From Shewanella mangrovisoli (GTDB lineage Bacteria; Pseudomonadota; Gammaproteobacteria; Enterobacterales; Shewanellaceae), in assembly GCF_019457635.1 (NCBI RefSeq), contig NZ_CP080412.1:558001-622000 (forward strand): a stretch of DNA of 64,000 nucleotides, given 5' to 3'. The notes beneath the pieces were generated by a model, which was not told where the DNA came from, ran no database searches, and worked only from the letters and a program-made list of their open reading frames with translations. This document shows positions 9,045 to 18,668 of this stretch, in pieces. Position 1 is the first letter of the stretch, and each line of letters begins with the position of its first letter. Position numbers and translations under genes: made by a program.

Positions 9045-10541
9045 ATGTTATTGAAGAATTTTATCGATCTGTTTTTAGATTCCGCCCCTTGGCTATTGCT
9101 CGGCTTGATTCTGGCGGGCTTACTCAAAGTGTTTGTGCCTATGGCCTGGATGCAAAAGCAGCTCGGCGGACATGGCTTTAAAACCGTAGTTAAGGCGGCG
9201 TTATTGGGCGCGCCTTTACCTCTGTGTTCCTGCGGTGTGATCCCAGCGGCCGTTGGGCTGCGCCGCTCAGGCGCATCGAAAGCGGCAACTACTTCCTTTT
9301 TAGTCTCGACACCTGAGACAGGGGTCGACTCTGTAACCGTTTCCTATGTTTTACTCGGCCCTTTTATGGCGATAGTGCGGCCGATTGCGGCGATCACTAG
9401 CGCTATTGTCGCGGGTCTTTTAGTCGGGCGTGATGATGACGATGGCAAGCCTGCGGCTAAGACCCTGTCAGACACGGCTCAGTCAGACAAGGCATTAGCT
9501 AGCGCTGCTCCTGTTGCTTCATGCTGTGCTTCAAAATCTTCGTCGGCAGAAACAGTGGTAAAAGCCGAAGCGGTAAAAAGCTGCTGTTCATCGACTAAGG
9601 AGCCTGCAATTACGCCAGTTAAGTCTTCTTGCTGCGGCAGTGATGATGCGAAAGCGCCAGCAACTGAGCCGAAAATCAAAATGACACCTATGGCTACGCC
9701 AAGCCTAATGGCGGCTGGAGGCCCAAGCATGGGTACTGTCAGTATGGTTAATGTCGCTAAGGGTGATGGAGCTAAGGCTAAGCCTGTTAAGGTCGAAAGT
9801 GCAGGTTCATGTTGTGGTACTCAAACCGTTGCGCCAGAAAAAATCGTGGTAGTGAAGAAAGGCGCTTGTTGTGGCACTAGCTCGAAGGCGGCTGATGGGC
9901 ATAAAGCCGAAGGTGAAAGCTGCTGCGCGTCCACGCAGGATATGGCGACTGAGCTTAAGTCAGAATCTGTGATTGCGCGTATCGGACTTGGACTTAAATA
10001 TGCGGCGACGGATCTCGTGCGTGATACGACCCTCTGGTTGCTGGTGGGGTTATTCTTCGCGGCATTAGTACAAACCTATGTTCCTGCTGACTTTTTAGCT
10101 AAGTGGGGCGATGGATTGCTGGCAATGCTGGTGATGGTGCTAGTGTCTGTACCTATGTATATCTGCGCCACAGCATCGACGCCGATTGCGGCGGGCTTGT
10201 TGCTCGCAGGCGTATCTCCCGGCGCTGTGCTGGTGTTTATGATGGCAGGTCCTGCAACCAATATTGCCACCTTAGGCGTAGTGACTAAGGAGCTGGGTAA
10301 GCGTGCGCTCTACGGTTATCTTGGCGGCGTGTTAGGTGTAGCCTTAGTTGCTGGTGCCTTAGTGAACTATCTAGTGGCCAACTTTGGTTTTGAGGTGATG
10401 CCACAGATTGGCGAGCAGCACCAAATGTTGCCCGAGTGGTTAGTTGCTGCCTCTGGCATAGTGCTCGCCTTGCTGATGGCGAAAGTGGTGTTCGAGAAAA
10501 TCCCTCGCAGTTGGCTGCGCCGCAGTGACTGCTGTTCATAG
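9045..10541 (+). CDS. Cysteine-rich metal efflux permease (ArsP/DUF318 fold, SO_0444-type)
   Basis: A 498-residue inner-membrane permease of the PF03773 (ArsP-like) fold, in two membrane halves at about 1-128 and 305-485. Each half carries a conserved signature: LPLCSCGVIPAA at 58-69 in the first, and VPMYICATASTPIAAG in the second. Between them is a hydrophilic loop of about 175 residues with six vicinal CC pairs (160, 180, 196, 256, 275 and 293) and a Met-rich centre (about 213-234). Another CC lies at the C-terminus. This matches the Shewanella family annotated as Cu/Zn efflux, SO_0444 type. Cotranscription with zntR and the MerR promoter support export of a thiophilic divalent or monovalent metal from the cytoplasm. 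The loop probably collects metal before transport (inference). Confidence 0.85.
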   Translation: MLLKNFIDLFLDSAPWLLLGLILAGLLKVFVPMAWMQKQLGGHGFKTVVKAALLGAPLPLCSCGVIPAAVGLRRSGASKAATTSFLVSTPETGVDSVTVSYVLLGPFMAIVRPIAAITSAIVAGLLVGRDDDDGKPAAKTLSDTAQSDKALASAAPVASCCASKSSSAETVVKAEAVKSCCSSTKEPAITPVKSSCCGSDDAKAPATEPKIKMTPMATPSLMAAGGPSMGTVSMVNVAKGDGAKAKPVKVESAGSCCGTQTVAPEKIVVVKKGACCGTSSKAADGHKAEGESCCASTQDMATELKSESVIARIGLGLKYAATDLVRDTTLWLLVGLFFAALVQTYVPADFLAKWGDGLLAMLVMVLVSVPMYICATASTPIAAGLLLAGVSPGAVLVFMMAGPATNIATLGVVTKELGKRALYGYLGGVLGVALVAGALVNYLVANFGFEVMPQIGEQHQMLPEWLVAASGIVLALLMAKVVFEKIPRSWLRRSDCCS

Positions 10542-10555
10542 CGCTAATGCTAACT

Positions 10556-10586
10556 AAAAATCCCCAGCAATGACTGGGGATTTTTT
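10556..10586. terminator. Bidirectional terminator between the permease and SPFH genes
   Basis: TCCCCAG (10561-10567) pairs with CTGGGGA (10574-10580), preceded by five A and followed by six T. It ends the plus-strand zntR-permease operon. The minus-strand SPFH gene ends 62 bases away and may use it too. Confidence 0.9.
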
Positions 10587-10648
10587 ATGGTATAGCCTAA
10601 TGCGTATTGCTAGTGGCACATAGCTTACTAGCGATGCTTAGTCGTTTA

Positions 10649-11536
10649 TTAGTTCGACTTCTTAGCATCGATAAAGGGCAGGGTGCCAGTGGGTAAGACT
10701 GTGGTTGGCAGCTTGCCGTCCCATTTCTCGGCCTTGGTCAGTTCGACTAGGTTTTGGTTTTGTGCCAGTGCCTCGGCGCGGCTCTTAATGGCAGAGGCTT
10801 CTGCATCCCCTTTAATCCTAATACTTTCGGCCTCAGCCTTAGCGCGGGCAAGCTGCGAGTCGGCTTCCGCCTGAGCTTGAGTCACGGCGATTTGGGCGCT
10901 AACTCTTTCTTTCTCGAGGTTTTGCAGTTGAGTTTGTACCTCAACCTCGGCGCGCATTCTGTCTTCTACGGACTTTTCATAGGCGTTAGAGAAGTCGATA
11001 TTTTCAATCTGTACTGAAGTGATTTCGATGGGGCCTTTGACCGAGTTGGTGATGGCGCTGGTGACATCGATACCGAATTTAATCCGCTCCTGCACGACCG
11101 AAATTGCAGTGTATTTACCAAAAATGTTTTCGACTTGCGTCGGTACTTGGCGGTCGAGTAGTCGTGCCACCATGGCATCGATACTCTTAAAATTGGCATA
11201 GACTTCTTCGACGCGATCCGGCGGCACGTTGAAGGTCACCGAAGCGTTGAGGGTCGCGGGTTGCTGATCGCGGCTATAGGCCTGCAATGAGCTGTAGCTG
11301 GTGGTGTGGGTTTGGGTTGAGATTTTTACGACTGTATCAAACAGCGGCAGTTTAAAGCCCAGTCCTGGCTCGGCGGTGCCGATGATCTTACCGTTACGCA
11401 GGATCACCCCGCGTTCACCTTGGTCGACCGTATACCAACTACCAAATAATGAGATAAACAGGATCAATAAAATCACCACAGGGATGATTTTAGAGAGGCC
11501 GATGGAGCTCGGCAGATTGAGTTCATTTTTAATCAT
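10649..11536 (-). CDS. SPFH/prohibitin-family membrane protein
   Basis: A 295-residue protein with one N-terminal membrane segment (about 13-33). An SPFH/band 7 domain follows (QGERGVILRNGKI, GLGFKLPLFD), then a long Ala/Glu/Gln-rich coiled coil (about 205-270) of the kind that drives ring assembly in prohibitin, HflK/C and stomatin. A start 26 codons further upstream is open. The start at 11536 is chosen because AAGGAAG lies just before it and the membrane segment then sits at the normal distance. It has no NfeD or protease neighbour, unlike many SPFH genes, so a specific partner cannot be named. Confidence 0.85.
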   Translation of the reverse strand: MIKNELNLPSSIGLSKIIPVVILLILFISLFGSWYTVDQGERGVILRNGKIIGTAEPGLGFKLPLFDTVVKISTQTHTTSYSSLQAYSRDQQPATLNASVTFNVPPDRVEEVYANFKSIDAMVARLLDRQVPTQVENIFGKYTAISVVQERIKFGIDVTSAITNSVKGPIEITSVQIENIDFSNAYEKSVEDRMRAEVEVQTQLQNLEKERVSAQIAVTQAQAEADSQLARAKAEAESIRIKGDAEASAIKSRAEALAQNQNLVELTKAEKWDGKLPTTVLPTGTLPFIDAKKSN

Positions 11537-11882
11537 GTAGCTTCCTTTGCTGATGTGTTGCGATAGGTGGAATTTATATTTATCGGGGTAGAATACGGTT
11601 TGTTTTTTAATCATTTAGATTACATTTTGCCGCAAAATGTAACTTAATGGTTAATGCATAGCAATCATCCCTAAGCAAAGTCGTTGTCACGTGACTCTGA
11701 TCCTATTCTCCATACTTACAGTGTAAATCTTATTGCGAACTGTTATCATCAAAGCTAGAGTCCCGCAAATTTACTCAGTTTTTCTATGGCTTTCATTGTG
11801 TTATTTGGCACTGGTTGCAGGGTGTGACCAAGAAACATGACAGCTAATATGCTAACACTTTGTGGTGAGAGGATACGATCCC
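11537..11882. promoter_or_regulatory. Divergent promoter region with a weak Fur-box-like site
   Basis: This 346-base AT-rich region separates the SPFH gene from the DUF3325 operon. At 11732-11750 the sequence ATTGCGAACTGTTATCATC matches the 19-base Fur consensus at about 12 positions, and the right half (TTATCAT) is exact. That fits an iron-regulated operon downstream but is only suggestive. I see no small gene in it. Confidence 0.4.
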
Positions 11883-12137
11883 GTGTTGCAACTCGTCTTT
11901 TTGTTGTCGACGCTTGTAGCCTGCTTGTTATTTTATTTGACTAACAAGCAGCAAAAACTCTTGGCAAGCTCCCTTCCTAAGCGGCCTTGGCGTTTACTCG
12001 CCTACGGCATGGCTGTCGCTAGCCTTATTGGCTGGCTCAGTCTATTTACCCCTAGCACCGCGATTTTTATTTGGTTAGCCCTGTTGATGTTGTTGACTGG
12101 GCTAGTGCCTTTTATCTCACTTATCGGGCGGAAATAA
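11883..12137 (+). CDS. DUF3325-type small membrane protein
   Basis: About 84 residues with three hydrophobic segments, ending in a short basic tail. It fits the DUF3325 family, found next to DUF3649 and PepSY membrane proteins and TonB-dependent receptors in iron-acquisition loci. The start is uncertain: a GTG at 11862 is open, but the GTG at 11883 has GAGAGG at a workable distance. It is the first gene of a tight three-gene operon, with 3 bases to the next start. Biochemical role unknown. Confidence 0.65.
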   Translation: MLQLVFLLSTLVACLLFYLTNKQQKLLASSLPKRPWRLLAYGMAVASLIGWLSLFTPSTAIFIWLALLMLLTGLVPFISLIGRK

Positions 12138-12140
12138 GCC

Positions 12141-12431
12141 ATGGCGCGTTTAGCTGAGCATGACAAATTACAGCCAGACTGGTGGACTAAGTCACTGGCA
12201 GGGTTGATTTTAGGCTTCACCTTAGCCTTGGGCCTAGTGGGATTATTTGCTTGGTTTGGCCCGGGCGGAATCGATGCCGACACTAAGGTGCAGTTCAATA
12301 TGTGGTTGATTACGCCCATTTGGTTACTGATCTTAAGTTTTAGCTATTTGTTTAAAACTGGACTCAGGGCCATCGGCTATTTAGGCCTGTTTAACATTTT
12401 GACTTATATAGTGTTATATACCTTTAGGTGA
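12141..12431 (+). CDS. DUF3649-type membrane protein
   Basis: A 96-residue protein with three predicted membrane segments (about 17-40, 52-68 and 72-94) and an N-terminal cytoplasmic stretch. It resembles the DUF3649 family, often annotated as iron-uptake-associated. It is sandwiched between the DUF3325 and PepSY genes with gaps of 3 and 6 bases, so all three are surely one transcript. No catalytic motif is visible. Confidence 0.7.
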   Translation: MARLAEHDKLQPDWWTKSLAGLILGFTLALGLVGLFAWFGPGGIDADTKVQFNMWLITPIWLLILSFSYLFKTGLRAIGYLGLFNILTYIVLYTFR

Positions 12432-12437
12432 TAAGGG

Positions 12438-14057
12438 ATGAAAGTTCGCAGTGATGTGTTACGGGTGTATCAGTCTATCCATATTTGGACTGGGATCATC
12501 GCCGGAATCGTATTGTTTATCGGCTTTTATGCTGGCTCGCTCACTATGTTTAAGGGGGCGATTGAAGCTTGGTCAATGCCGCCTTCTGTGACTTTACCGC
12601 AAGTCTCAAGCGATAGGCTCGATGATTTGGTATCGCAAGCGTTAGCGCAGGACGATAAGGCGAAAAACGGCTTTAGTTTGCATTTGAATGATGAGCATCA
12701 GTCGCCGATGACCTGGTATCAGCAGGGCTCGGAGCGTGAACTCAGCATGAGTAATCAGCTTTGGCATGCCAGCCTCGACGAGCAGGGGCAATTAGTCACC
12801 CAACTCAGCACGCCAAGCGAGTTGGCTGAGCTGATTGACCAATTACACCGTACTGCGGGGATTGCCGGTGAGGTCGGCCACGATCAGGCGGGTGTCTATG
12901 TGCTGGGTGTTGCCGCCTTCTTATACTTCTTAGCACTCGTTTCTGGGGTGATTTTTTTATTGCCCACCTTAACCAAGAGCTTTTTTGCCCTGCGTAAAGA
13001 TAAGGGCGAGAGCCGTTTCTGGCTCGATGCCCATAACTTAGTCGGTATTACCAGCCTGCCATTTCACTTAGTGATCAGTCTAAGTGTGATAGTGTTTGCC
13101 TTCCATGATCAGCTTTATGATGGGCTTAAGCATATGGTTTATGGTGAAAAACCATTATTTGCCCAGCCAGCGCCCGACAGAACGCCTTACACCCTAGCCG
13201 ATTTACCTAAGATCACAACCGTTCTAGCAAAGGTGCAGGAGTTGGCGCCCGAGTATCAAGTGCATGAAATGACCTTTATGAACTTGAATAATCCCCGTGC
13301 GACCTTGCGTTTAGGCTTATATAACCCTGATGGTTTTATGCGTGGGCCAGTCACCGACTACTTATACATGCACCCTTATAGTCTTAAAGTGTCGAATAGC
13401 ACGATTGATGCGAGTGAAAATGGCATTTGGGCCAGATCGGTCGCGGTATTCTTTGGGCTGCACTTTGGCAGTTATGGGGGCGACCTCGGGCGTTGGGTAT
13501 ATTTCTTTTTAGGCTTGAGCGGCGCCTTCTTATTTTATAGCGGTAATTTGCTGTGGCTGGAAAAGCGACGTAAAAAACAGGCGAGTGAGCAGACCCGCGC
13601 CAGTCGGTTAATGGCGAGCGCCACCGTGGGGATTTGCTTGGGTTCGGTTGCCGCTCTGGCGGCGAGCATGCTGCTGGGAAAATGGTTTTACGCGCATGTG
13701 AGTAATATTAATCACCTCTACCTGTGGCTGTATTATCTGGTGTTTACCGTTTTAGTGGCTTATGCCTTCTGGCGCGGCGCGGCGAGGGCGGCGCTGTTGA
13801 TTTTACCCCTGTGCGCCTTAGCGACTTTGGCCATGCCTATTACTTCCATGATTGGGCTGTTAGTGCCGAGTTTAGGCTTATGGGCGCCCCATTCTGCGGC
13901 AACGTTTGGAGTCGATCTAGTGGCGCTCGGCTTTAGCTGTGTTTTCTATTATGGATACCGACTGACGCGCCAGTGCGTGTTCAACGGCCCGCAGGACAGT
14001 GTCTGGGCCATTCCCAGCACAGAGCCAGTAGCTGAGTTAAGGCAACAAACCTCCTAA
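12438..14057 (+). CDS. PepSY-associated transmembrane protein (possible ferric-siderophore reductase type)
   Basis: A 539-residue inner-membrane protein. It starts with the typical VYQSIHIWTGIIAGI helix of PepSY_TM proteins and has a periplasmic section at about 45-150. Next come HRTAG and a second helix, then LVGITSLPFHLVISLS. A large second periplasmic section precedes helices in the C-terminal third, including four extra hydrophobic segments after about residue 385. Conserved His residues within or beside the helices (in SIHIW, LHRTAG, DAHNL, PFHL and LHFG) suggest heme or metal binding, as in the FhuF-independent siderophore reductases of this superfamily. That function is inference. It is the last gene of the DUF3325-DUF3649 operon and ends at a strong terminator. 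Confidence 0.82.
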   Translation: MKVRSDVLRVYQSIHIWTGIIAGIVLFIGFYAGSLTMFKGAIEAWSMPPSVTLPQVSSDRLDDLVSQALAQDDKAKNGFSLHLNDEHQSPMTWYQQGSERELSMSNQLWHASLDEQGQLVTQLSTPSELAELIDQLHRTAGIAGEVGHDQAGVYVLGVAAFLYFLALVSGVIFLLPTLTKSFFALRKDKGESRFWLDAHNLVGITSLPFHLVISLSVIVFAFHDQLYDGLKHMVYGEKPLFAQPAPDRTPYTLADLPKITTVLAKVQELAPEYQVHEMTFMNLNNPRATLRLGLYNPDGFMRGPVTDYLYMHPYSLKVSNSTIDASENGIWARSVAVFFGLHFGSYGGDLGRWVYFFLGLSGAFLFYSGNLLWLEKRRKKQASEQTRASRLMASATVGICLGSVAALAASMLLGKWFYAHVSNINHLYLWLYYLVFTVLVAYAFWRGAARAALLILPLCALATLAMPITSMIGLLVPSLGLWAPHSAATFGVDLVALGFSCVFYYGYRLTRQCVFNGPQDSVWAIPSTEPVAELRQQTS

Positions 14058-14058
14058 C

Positions 14059-14089
14059 AAAATGGGCGCCCTTATCGGCGCCCATTTTT
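14059..14089. terminator. Bidirectional terminator after the PepSY operon
   Basis: AAAATGGGCGCC (14059-14070) pairs perfectly with GGCGCCCATTTT (14077-14088) around CTTATC. It serves the plus-strand operon and the convergent minus-strand MFS gene that ends 21 bases later. Confidence 0.93.
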
Positions 14090-14109
14090 ATTCACTCGGT
14101 CAACCAGCA

Positions 14110-15294
14110 CTAAGCTTTTGCCGTCGGTAAGCGGGGTTTGCTCCGTAGCAGTAAGTGCGCGCCAAGATAACCAAAGGTCAGCACAAAGCTTGCGGCTAAG
14201 TAGAGTAGCAAGCCATGTTCGATATGGTTAAAGCGGCTGGCGGCAACCGGGCCGATAACCGAACCGACGGAATAACTGAGCAACATTATCTGGGTTGCAG
14301 ACACAATTTGACTGCTGGGCAGATGATCGCAGGCCAGACTGATGGCGATAGGGTAGAGGGCAAAGGCGCAGGCGCCCAGCAACACAAAGCCTAACCAGAG
14401 TCCAACAAGGGATTTTTGTGTCAGTAAGAAGAGTGCCGCTGCGCCAATTAAGCAGAAGGCGGCCATTAAGGCACTCTTCTGGAAGCGTGGGGATAAATAG
14501 CTCACTAAGGGCTGAACTATCATGCCGCCCATAATGATTAACGCCATAAATTGTCCCGTCTGCTGGGCAAATCCCATGTCCTGCGACACATACACAGGCA
14601 GTAAGCCGTAAATGGGGCCGAGTAACAATCCCGAGACTAAACAACCGACCACGGCGGGTTTACTCAGGTTTTTAAGATCTGACAGGGCAATCGAGTGTTG
14701 CTCGCTCGATTGCGGCTGCCCCCGTTTGACTAATAACGCGGGCAAACTGGCGGCGGCCAGTAATCCTATCACCACTAAATAGGGGAGGTTGCCCGTGGTA
14801 CCTAAATAATCGACCGCGAGTTGTCCTATCGCCGTGCCGCCGTAGAGGGTGGTCATATAAAGTCCTAAGCGTTTGGCCCGCTGTTTTTGGGTATCGGCCA
14901 TTAGCAACCAAGATTCGACAACCACAAAAATCCCCGCTACGGCGAGGCCTGCGACCAAACGGGCGGCTAACCAAACGCTGCTCTGTGGTAGCAAAACCAT
15001 CACCACAACGCTGCACAATAAGACATTCAAAAACAGAATAAAGGCTTTACTGTGGCCGATGCGCGCCACTATGGGGGCGATACAAGGTGCGCCCAATAAT
15101 AAGCCTAAGTAGAAAATACTCGCGAGCCACGGCGCGAGATCGAGACTGAGTTCAAAGTAACTGAGGGAGAGCGGGATCAAACTCATCAAATAGCCCGAGG
15201 CGAGGGCAAATAGGCTTAAGCCTGCTACAGGCACAAACAGCCCAGGCTTTTGAGTCGATGGCGTTAACGCGATATTTTCCACTGGCGGTACCAA
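14110..15294 (-). CDS. MFS transporter, YcaD-like
   Basis: A 12-helix major facilitator of about 394 residues, with the YcaD/CynX-like look (GYLMSLIPLSLS, VVESWLLMADTQKQRAKRLGLY, GQLAVDYLG). The loop between helices 2 and 3 (VARIGHSKAF) is a degenerate MFS motif A. The N-terminus is unclear. A TTG at 15294 and a GTG at 15282 are both open, neither has a good ribosome binding site, and no early ATG exists. Substrate unknown; export of a small hydrophobic compound is usual for the group but unproven. Confidence 0.82.
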   Translation of the reverse strand: MVPPVENIALTPSTQKPGLFVPVAGLSLFALASGYLMSLIPLSLSYFELSLDLAPWLASIFYLGLLLGAPCIAPIVARIGHSKAFILFLNVLLCSVVVMVLLPQSSVWLAARLVAGLAVAGIFVVVESWLLMADTQKQRAKRLGLYMTTLYGGTAIGQLAVDYLGTTGNLPYLVVIGLLAAASLPALLVKRGQPQSSEQHSIALSDLKNLSKPAVVGCLVSGLLLGPIYGLLPVYVSQDMGFAQQTGQFMALIIMGGMIVQPLVSYLSPRFQKSALMAAFCLIGAAALFLLTQKSLVGLWLGFVLLGACAFALYPIAISLACDHLPSSQIVSATQIMLLSYSVGSVIGPVAASRFNHIEHGLLLYLAASFVLTFGYLGAHLLLRSKPRLPTAKA

Positions 15295-15500
15295 AACAGG
15301 TAAAAAAATAAACAGAAGGAGATTACGGGCGCGACTTTAGGCCGAATGTTGTGCAGGGTAAAGTGAGTTAGATTGACTGAGATGGTGAATAATTTTTGTG
15401 TTTATTATTCATAGAGATAATGAGTTTTAAATGTTACCAACTTGCAGTTTTATTGTGCGTTTTTTCTGCAAAGGATTTATAACGTCCCTGTTATTTACCT

Positions 15501-16544
15501 TTATGCCTGCGCACTGTTAAACATGAGCACGCGATTTCTGCCAGCGAGTTTGGCTTGGTAGAGCGCCTTATCCGAGCGCCTCAGTAAGGATTCTGGGGTG
15601 TTGTCATGAATGTGCATTGCGGTAAACCCAATGCTCACGCTCACACTGATAGGTATGCCATCGTAATCCATCGCGGCGAGGGCAATCGCTTCCCTGATAT
15701 CGTTAAAAAACCGCAAGGGCTCATACTCGCTTTGCTCGGGGAAGATAATCGCAAACTCCTCACCGCCAATGCGAAAGAATTTCCCCGGACTGGTCATCAT
15801 AGTTTCGGAAATGGCGACGATGCGCTGCAACACATAGTCGCCTGCACTATGACCAAATTGGTCATTCAACATCTTAAAATGATCAATATCCATCAAGCCA
15901 AAGAAAAACGACTGGCCATTTTCATGGAACTCAGTCATGGCTTGGCGAATTTTTTGGGTAAACACTCGTCGATTGGCGGCGCCAGTCAGGTGATCGGTCG
16001 AGGCAAGGTATTCGAGTTCTTTCAGTTGCAGACGCAGGCTAATATTAAGCCCAATCCAATTGGCTAAGCATTGCAACTCTATGGCATGTAACTCACTGTA
16101 ATAGGATGATTTCTTATGAGCGACATTGAGCGTGCCTAGGCAGACATCGCCATAAAGCAGCGGTGCATCCATACAGGTTTGCATGCCGTGTTGGGCCAGC
16201 ATGATGCAGTCCAGTTCGGTGGATTTATCTAATTCATCGCAGATGAGTACCGTCTTTTCCGTGAAAGCGCGACCCACAAGGGTATTGGCGATAGGTACCC
16301 TGAAATCGAGCGGGATCGCTTTGTTACCACGGATGGAATAGATTTTGAGAAAGTCGGCGTCGTCTCTCAAGGTAATGCTGGCCCTTTCGGCATCAAACAG
16401 TTGGTAGAGCCATTGGGAAACGGTATCGAGTACTTCTTGAAGTGAATTCGCCACTGCGAGCGCTTGCACAAACTCGACGGGAAGGCAGATCTGATGTCCC
16501 TGAGCGTTATCAGATAAGTCTAAAGGGTTGAATCTTCTTTCCAT
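15501..16544 (-). CDS. GAF-GGDEF diguanylate cyclase
   Basis: A 347-residue soluble protein. An N-terminal GAF-like sensor domain (about 25-170) is followed by a GGDEF domain (about 180-345). The active site reads RIGGEEFAIIFPE, a GGEEF variant that supports c-di-GMP synthesis from two GTP. The substrate-binding DIDHFKMLNDQFGHSAGD is intact. No RxxD inhibitory site lies upstream of GGEEF, so product inhibition is probably weak. The start at 16544 has AAGGGG upstream. The gene is isolated, and its GAF ligand is unknown. Confidence 0.93.
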   Translation of the reverse strand: MERRFNPLDLSDNAQGHQICLPVEFVQALAVANSLQEVLDTVSQWLYQLFDAERASITLRDDADFLKIYSIRGNKAIPLDFRVPIANTLVGRAFTEKTVLICDELDKSTELDCIMLAQHGMQTCMDAPLLYGDVCLGTLNVAHKKSSYYSELHAIELQCLANWIGLNISLRLQLKELEYLASTDHLTGAANRRVFTQKIRQAMTEFHENGQSFFFGLMDIDHFKMLNDQFGHSAGDYVLQRIVAISETMMTSPGKFFRIGGEEFAIIFPEQSEYEPLRFFNDIREAIALAAMDYDGIPISVSVSIGFTAMHIHDNTPESLLRRSDKALYQAKLAGRNRVLMFNSAQA

Positions 16545-17198
16545 ACTTATGCCCCTTAAAGCCTTTGGGTATTTAAAGCTATATTTTAAATGCCCAATTG
16601 AGGTTCTAGCTGAAATATAAGTGGAGTTGGCAACCTCTGCAATCTTTGTTTAATTTTGGTTAAATCTTGACCGGCTGTTATGCGCTGTGTGCAAGCCGGA
16701 GTTGAATATCGCTATGGGTGATTTACTCACCATTGTTTTGTTGCAAAGTGATTGGTGGCGACCCGAACAAATGCACGACAAACGATGCATGTTGTTTGAA
16801 TGTAATTAAATCGAGGGTGATGCTGTTAATGGTTTGTCGATATGTTTATCTGTAACTTCGTTATTGCGGCTGATATTGTGGTTTTAACTACTGTTATTAA
16901 GATTAAATTCAGCCTTTATCACTTGATGTAAAACTGAAGTTTGACATGGGTCACAGTTTTAAACATTTATTCAGTTACAGCTTTATCTGTCTTTTGCTCA
17001 AATTTTATCCGTTTGAAAATTATGTACATAAGTTCAGATCAAAAACAGGTGATTTTTATCTCGAAAATGGCGTTTGTGCGCCTTTTGTCAGCAGTATTTG
17101 TGGTTGCTGGGTAGCAAAACAACAAAATAAACTGCTTTGACTAGTGTGACCTATGCCCTAAATTTGCCTAAAAAAATAATGGTATGAAGGTTGTCACC
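16545..17198. promoter_or_regulatory. Long AT-rich intergenic region with a CRP-like site
   Basis: About 650 bases without a convincing gene. At 16940-16955, TTTGA-N6-TCACA matches the CRP consensus TGTGA-N6-TCACA in nine of ten conserved positions. It lies 243 bases upstream of the dicarboxylate transporter start, rather far for direct activation unless the leader is long. A second half-site, TGTGA, lies about 50 bases before that start. The short open frame at 16946-17140 looks random. The part next to 16545 should hold the promoter of the GGDEF gene. Confidence 0.45.
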
Positions 17199-18599
17199 AT
17201 GTCCTTAGAGCAATCAAAGTCTGTTCCCCCCAATCATTCGTCCGCGAATGTCGGGCTTGAAAAGAAAAAAATGCTGATCTTAGTCGCGGATATTTTGCTG
17301 CTATTCGCGCTGTATTACGGTTTACCCTTTGACCAAGGGGTCAATACGGGTCTGGCTATCTTAGTGTTCGCCGCTATCTTGTGGTTAACCGAAGCGATTC
17401 ACATCAGTATCACGGCGATTTTAGTGCCTATTTTGGCGGTATTCTTTGGGGTGTTTGAAACCAAAGAAGCCATGAGTAACTTTGCCAATCCAATTATCTA
17501 TTTGTTTTTCGGTGGCTTTGTACTTGCGGCGGCGCTGCACCATCAAAAGATCGATACTTTGATCGCGCAAAAACTCCTGCTGGCCTCCAAAGGTAAACTC
17601 AGCATTGCCTGTTTAATGCTGTTTGGGGTAACGGCGCTGTTGTCTATGTGGATCAGTAACACTGCCACCACGGCGATGATGTTGCCACTCGCGCTGGGGA
17701 TTTTGCAGCAACTCGATCGCAAGCTATACCACAGCACTTATGTATTCCTGTTATTGGGTATTGCCTATTCCGCGAACATCGGCGGTATTGGTACCTTAGT
17801 CGGCAGCCCGCCAAACGCGATTGCCGCGGCACAGGTGGGGCTGAGCTTTAGCGATTGGCTGAAGTTTGGGATCCCAACCGTGATCTTAATGTTGCCTATG
17901 ATGCTGCTGGCGCTCTACTGGTACTTTAAGCCAGATTTATCGGCTAAGTGCGAGTTGGCGGTTGAAGATCAAAAGCTGACCTTCCAAGGCAAACTGACGT
18001 TGGTTATCTTCCTCGCAACCGTTTGTTGCTGGATTTTCAGTGTGCCACTGGCCAAAGCGCTCGGCGGAATTACGCAATTTGATACCGTTGTTGCACTCGG
18101 TGCGGTCGTGCTGCTGGCGGGTTTAGGACTGGTGGGTTGGAAGAAGATTGAATCGACTACAGATTGGGGCGTGTTGATCCTCTTCGGTGGCGGTTTGACC
18201 TTAAGTGCTGTGCTCAAAAGCACTGGTACCAGCGTGTTCCTCGCACACTGGATGACGGATATTTTTGGCAGCACCCATATGTCGCTGTTCGTGTTTGCGG
18301 TGATCGCTTTCGTGGTGATGCTGACCGAGTTTGCCAGTAATACCGCGAGCGCGGCGCTGTTAGTGCCAGTATTTGCGGCCATTGCCGAAGCATTAGGGGT
18401 ATCGCCCGTTATGCTATCCGTGCTGATTGGTATTGCGGCTTCCTGCGCCTTTATGTTGCCAGTGGCGACGCCGCCTAACGCGATTGTTTATGGCTCTGGC
18501 CATATTAAGCAGTCGGAAATGGTGCGAGTGGGTATGATAATTAACTTCCTCAGCATGATAGTGCTGGGCATTATTGCCCACACCTTCTGGGAAGTGTAA
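17199..18599 (+). CDS. DASS (SLC13) family sodium:dicarboxylate/anion symporter
   Basis: An inner-membrane symporter of about 466 residues with 11 or more hydrophobic segments. The two SNT sodium-and-substrate motifs of the DASS family are visible: [11 protein letters not shown] in the N-terminal half and [11 protein letters not shown] in the C-terminal half, each in a re-entrant hairpin. A proline-rich PPNAI motif occurs twice (GSPPNAIAA and [11 protein letters not shown]). An ATG five codons upstream is open, but the one at 17199 has AAGG at the right distance. Likely substrates are C4-dicarboxylates such as succinate or fumarate, which would suit CRP control. Citrate or sulfate remain possible. 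Confidence 0.9.
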   Translation: MSLEQSKSVPPNHSSANVGLEKKKMLILVADILLLFALYYGLPFDQGVNTGLAILVFAAILWLTEAIHISITAILVPILAVFFGVFETKEAMSNFANPIIYLFFGGFVLAAALHHQKIDTLIAQKLLLASKGKLSIACLMLFGVTALLSMWISNTATTAMMLPLALGILQQLDRKLYHSTYVFLLLGIAYSANIGGIGTLVGSPPNAIAAAQVGLSFSDWLKFGIPTVILMLPMMLLALYWYFKPDLSAKCELAVEDQKLTFQGKLTLVIFLATVCCWIFSVPLAKALGGITQFDTVVALGAVVLLAGLGLVGWKKIESTTDWGVLILFGGGLTLSAVLKSTGTSVFLAHWMTDIFGSTHMSLFVFAVIAFVVMLTEFASNTASAALLVPVFAAIAEALGVSPVMLSVLIGIAASCAFMLPVATPPNAIVYGSGHIKQSEMVRVGMIINFLSMIVLGIIAHTFWEV

Positions 18600-18620
18600 T
18601 TGCCTCTGAACCATCCAAAC

Positions 18621-18648
18621 AAAATACCCAGCTAAGCTGGGTATTTTT
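18621..18648. terminator. Bidirectional terminator after the DASS transporter
   Basis: AAAATACCCAGC (18621-18632) pairs perfectly with GCTGGGTATTTT (18636-18647) around a TAA loop. It lies between the convergent DASS transporter and trxC. Confidence 0.92.
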
Positions 18649-18668
18649 ATGGGCGAAACTCACAGATG

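Noticed and set aside
16946-17140. 64-codon frame upstream of the DASS transporter
   Set aside because: No RBS, it overlaps a CRP-like site, and the protein has no plausible pattern.
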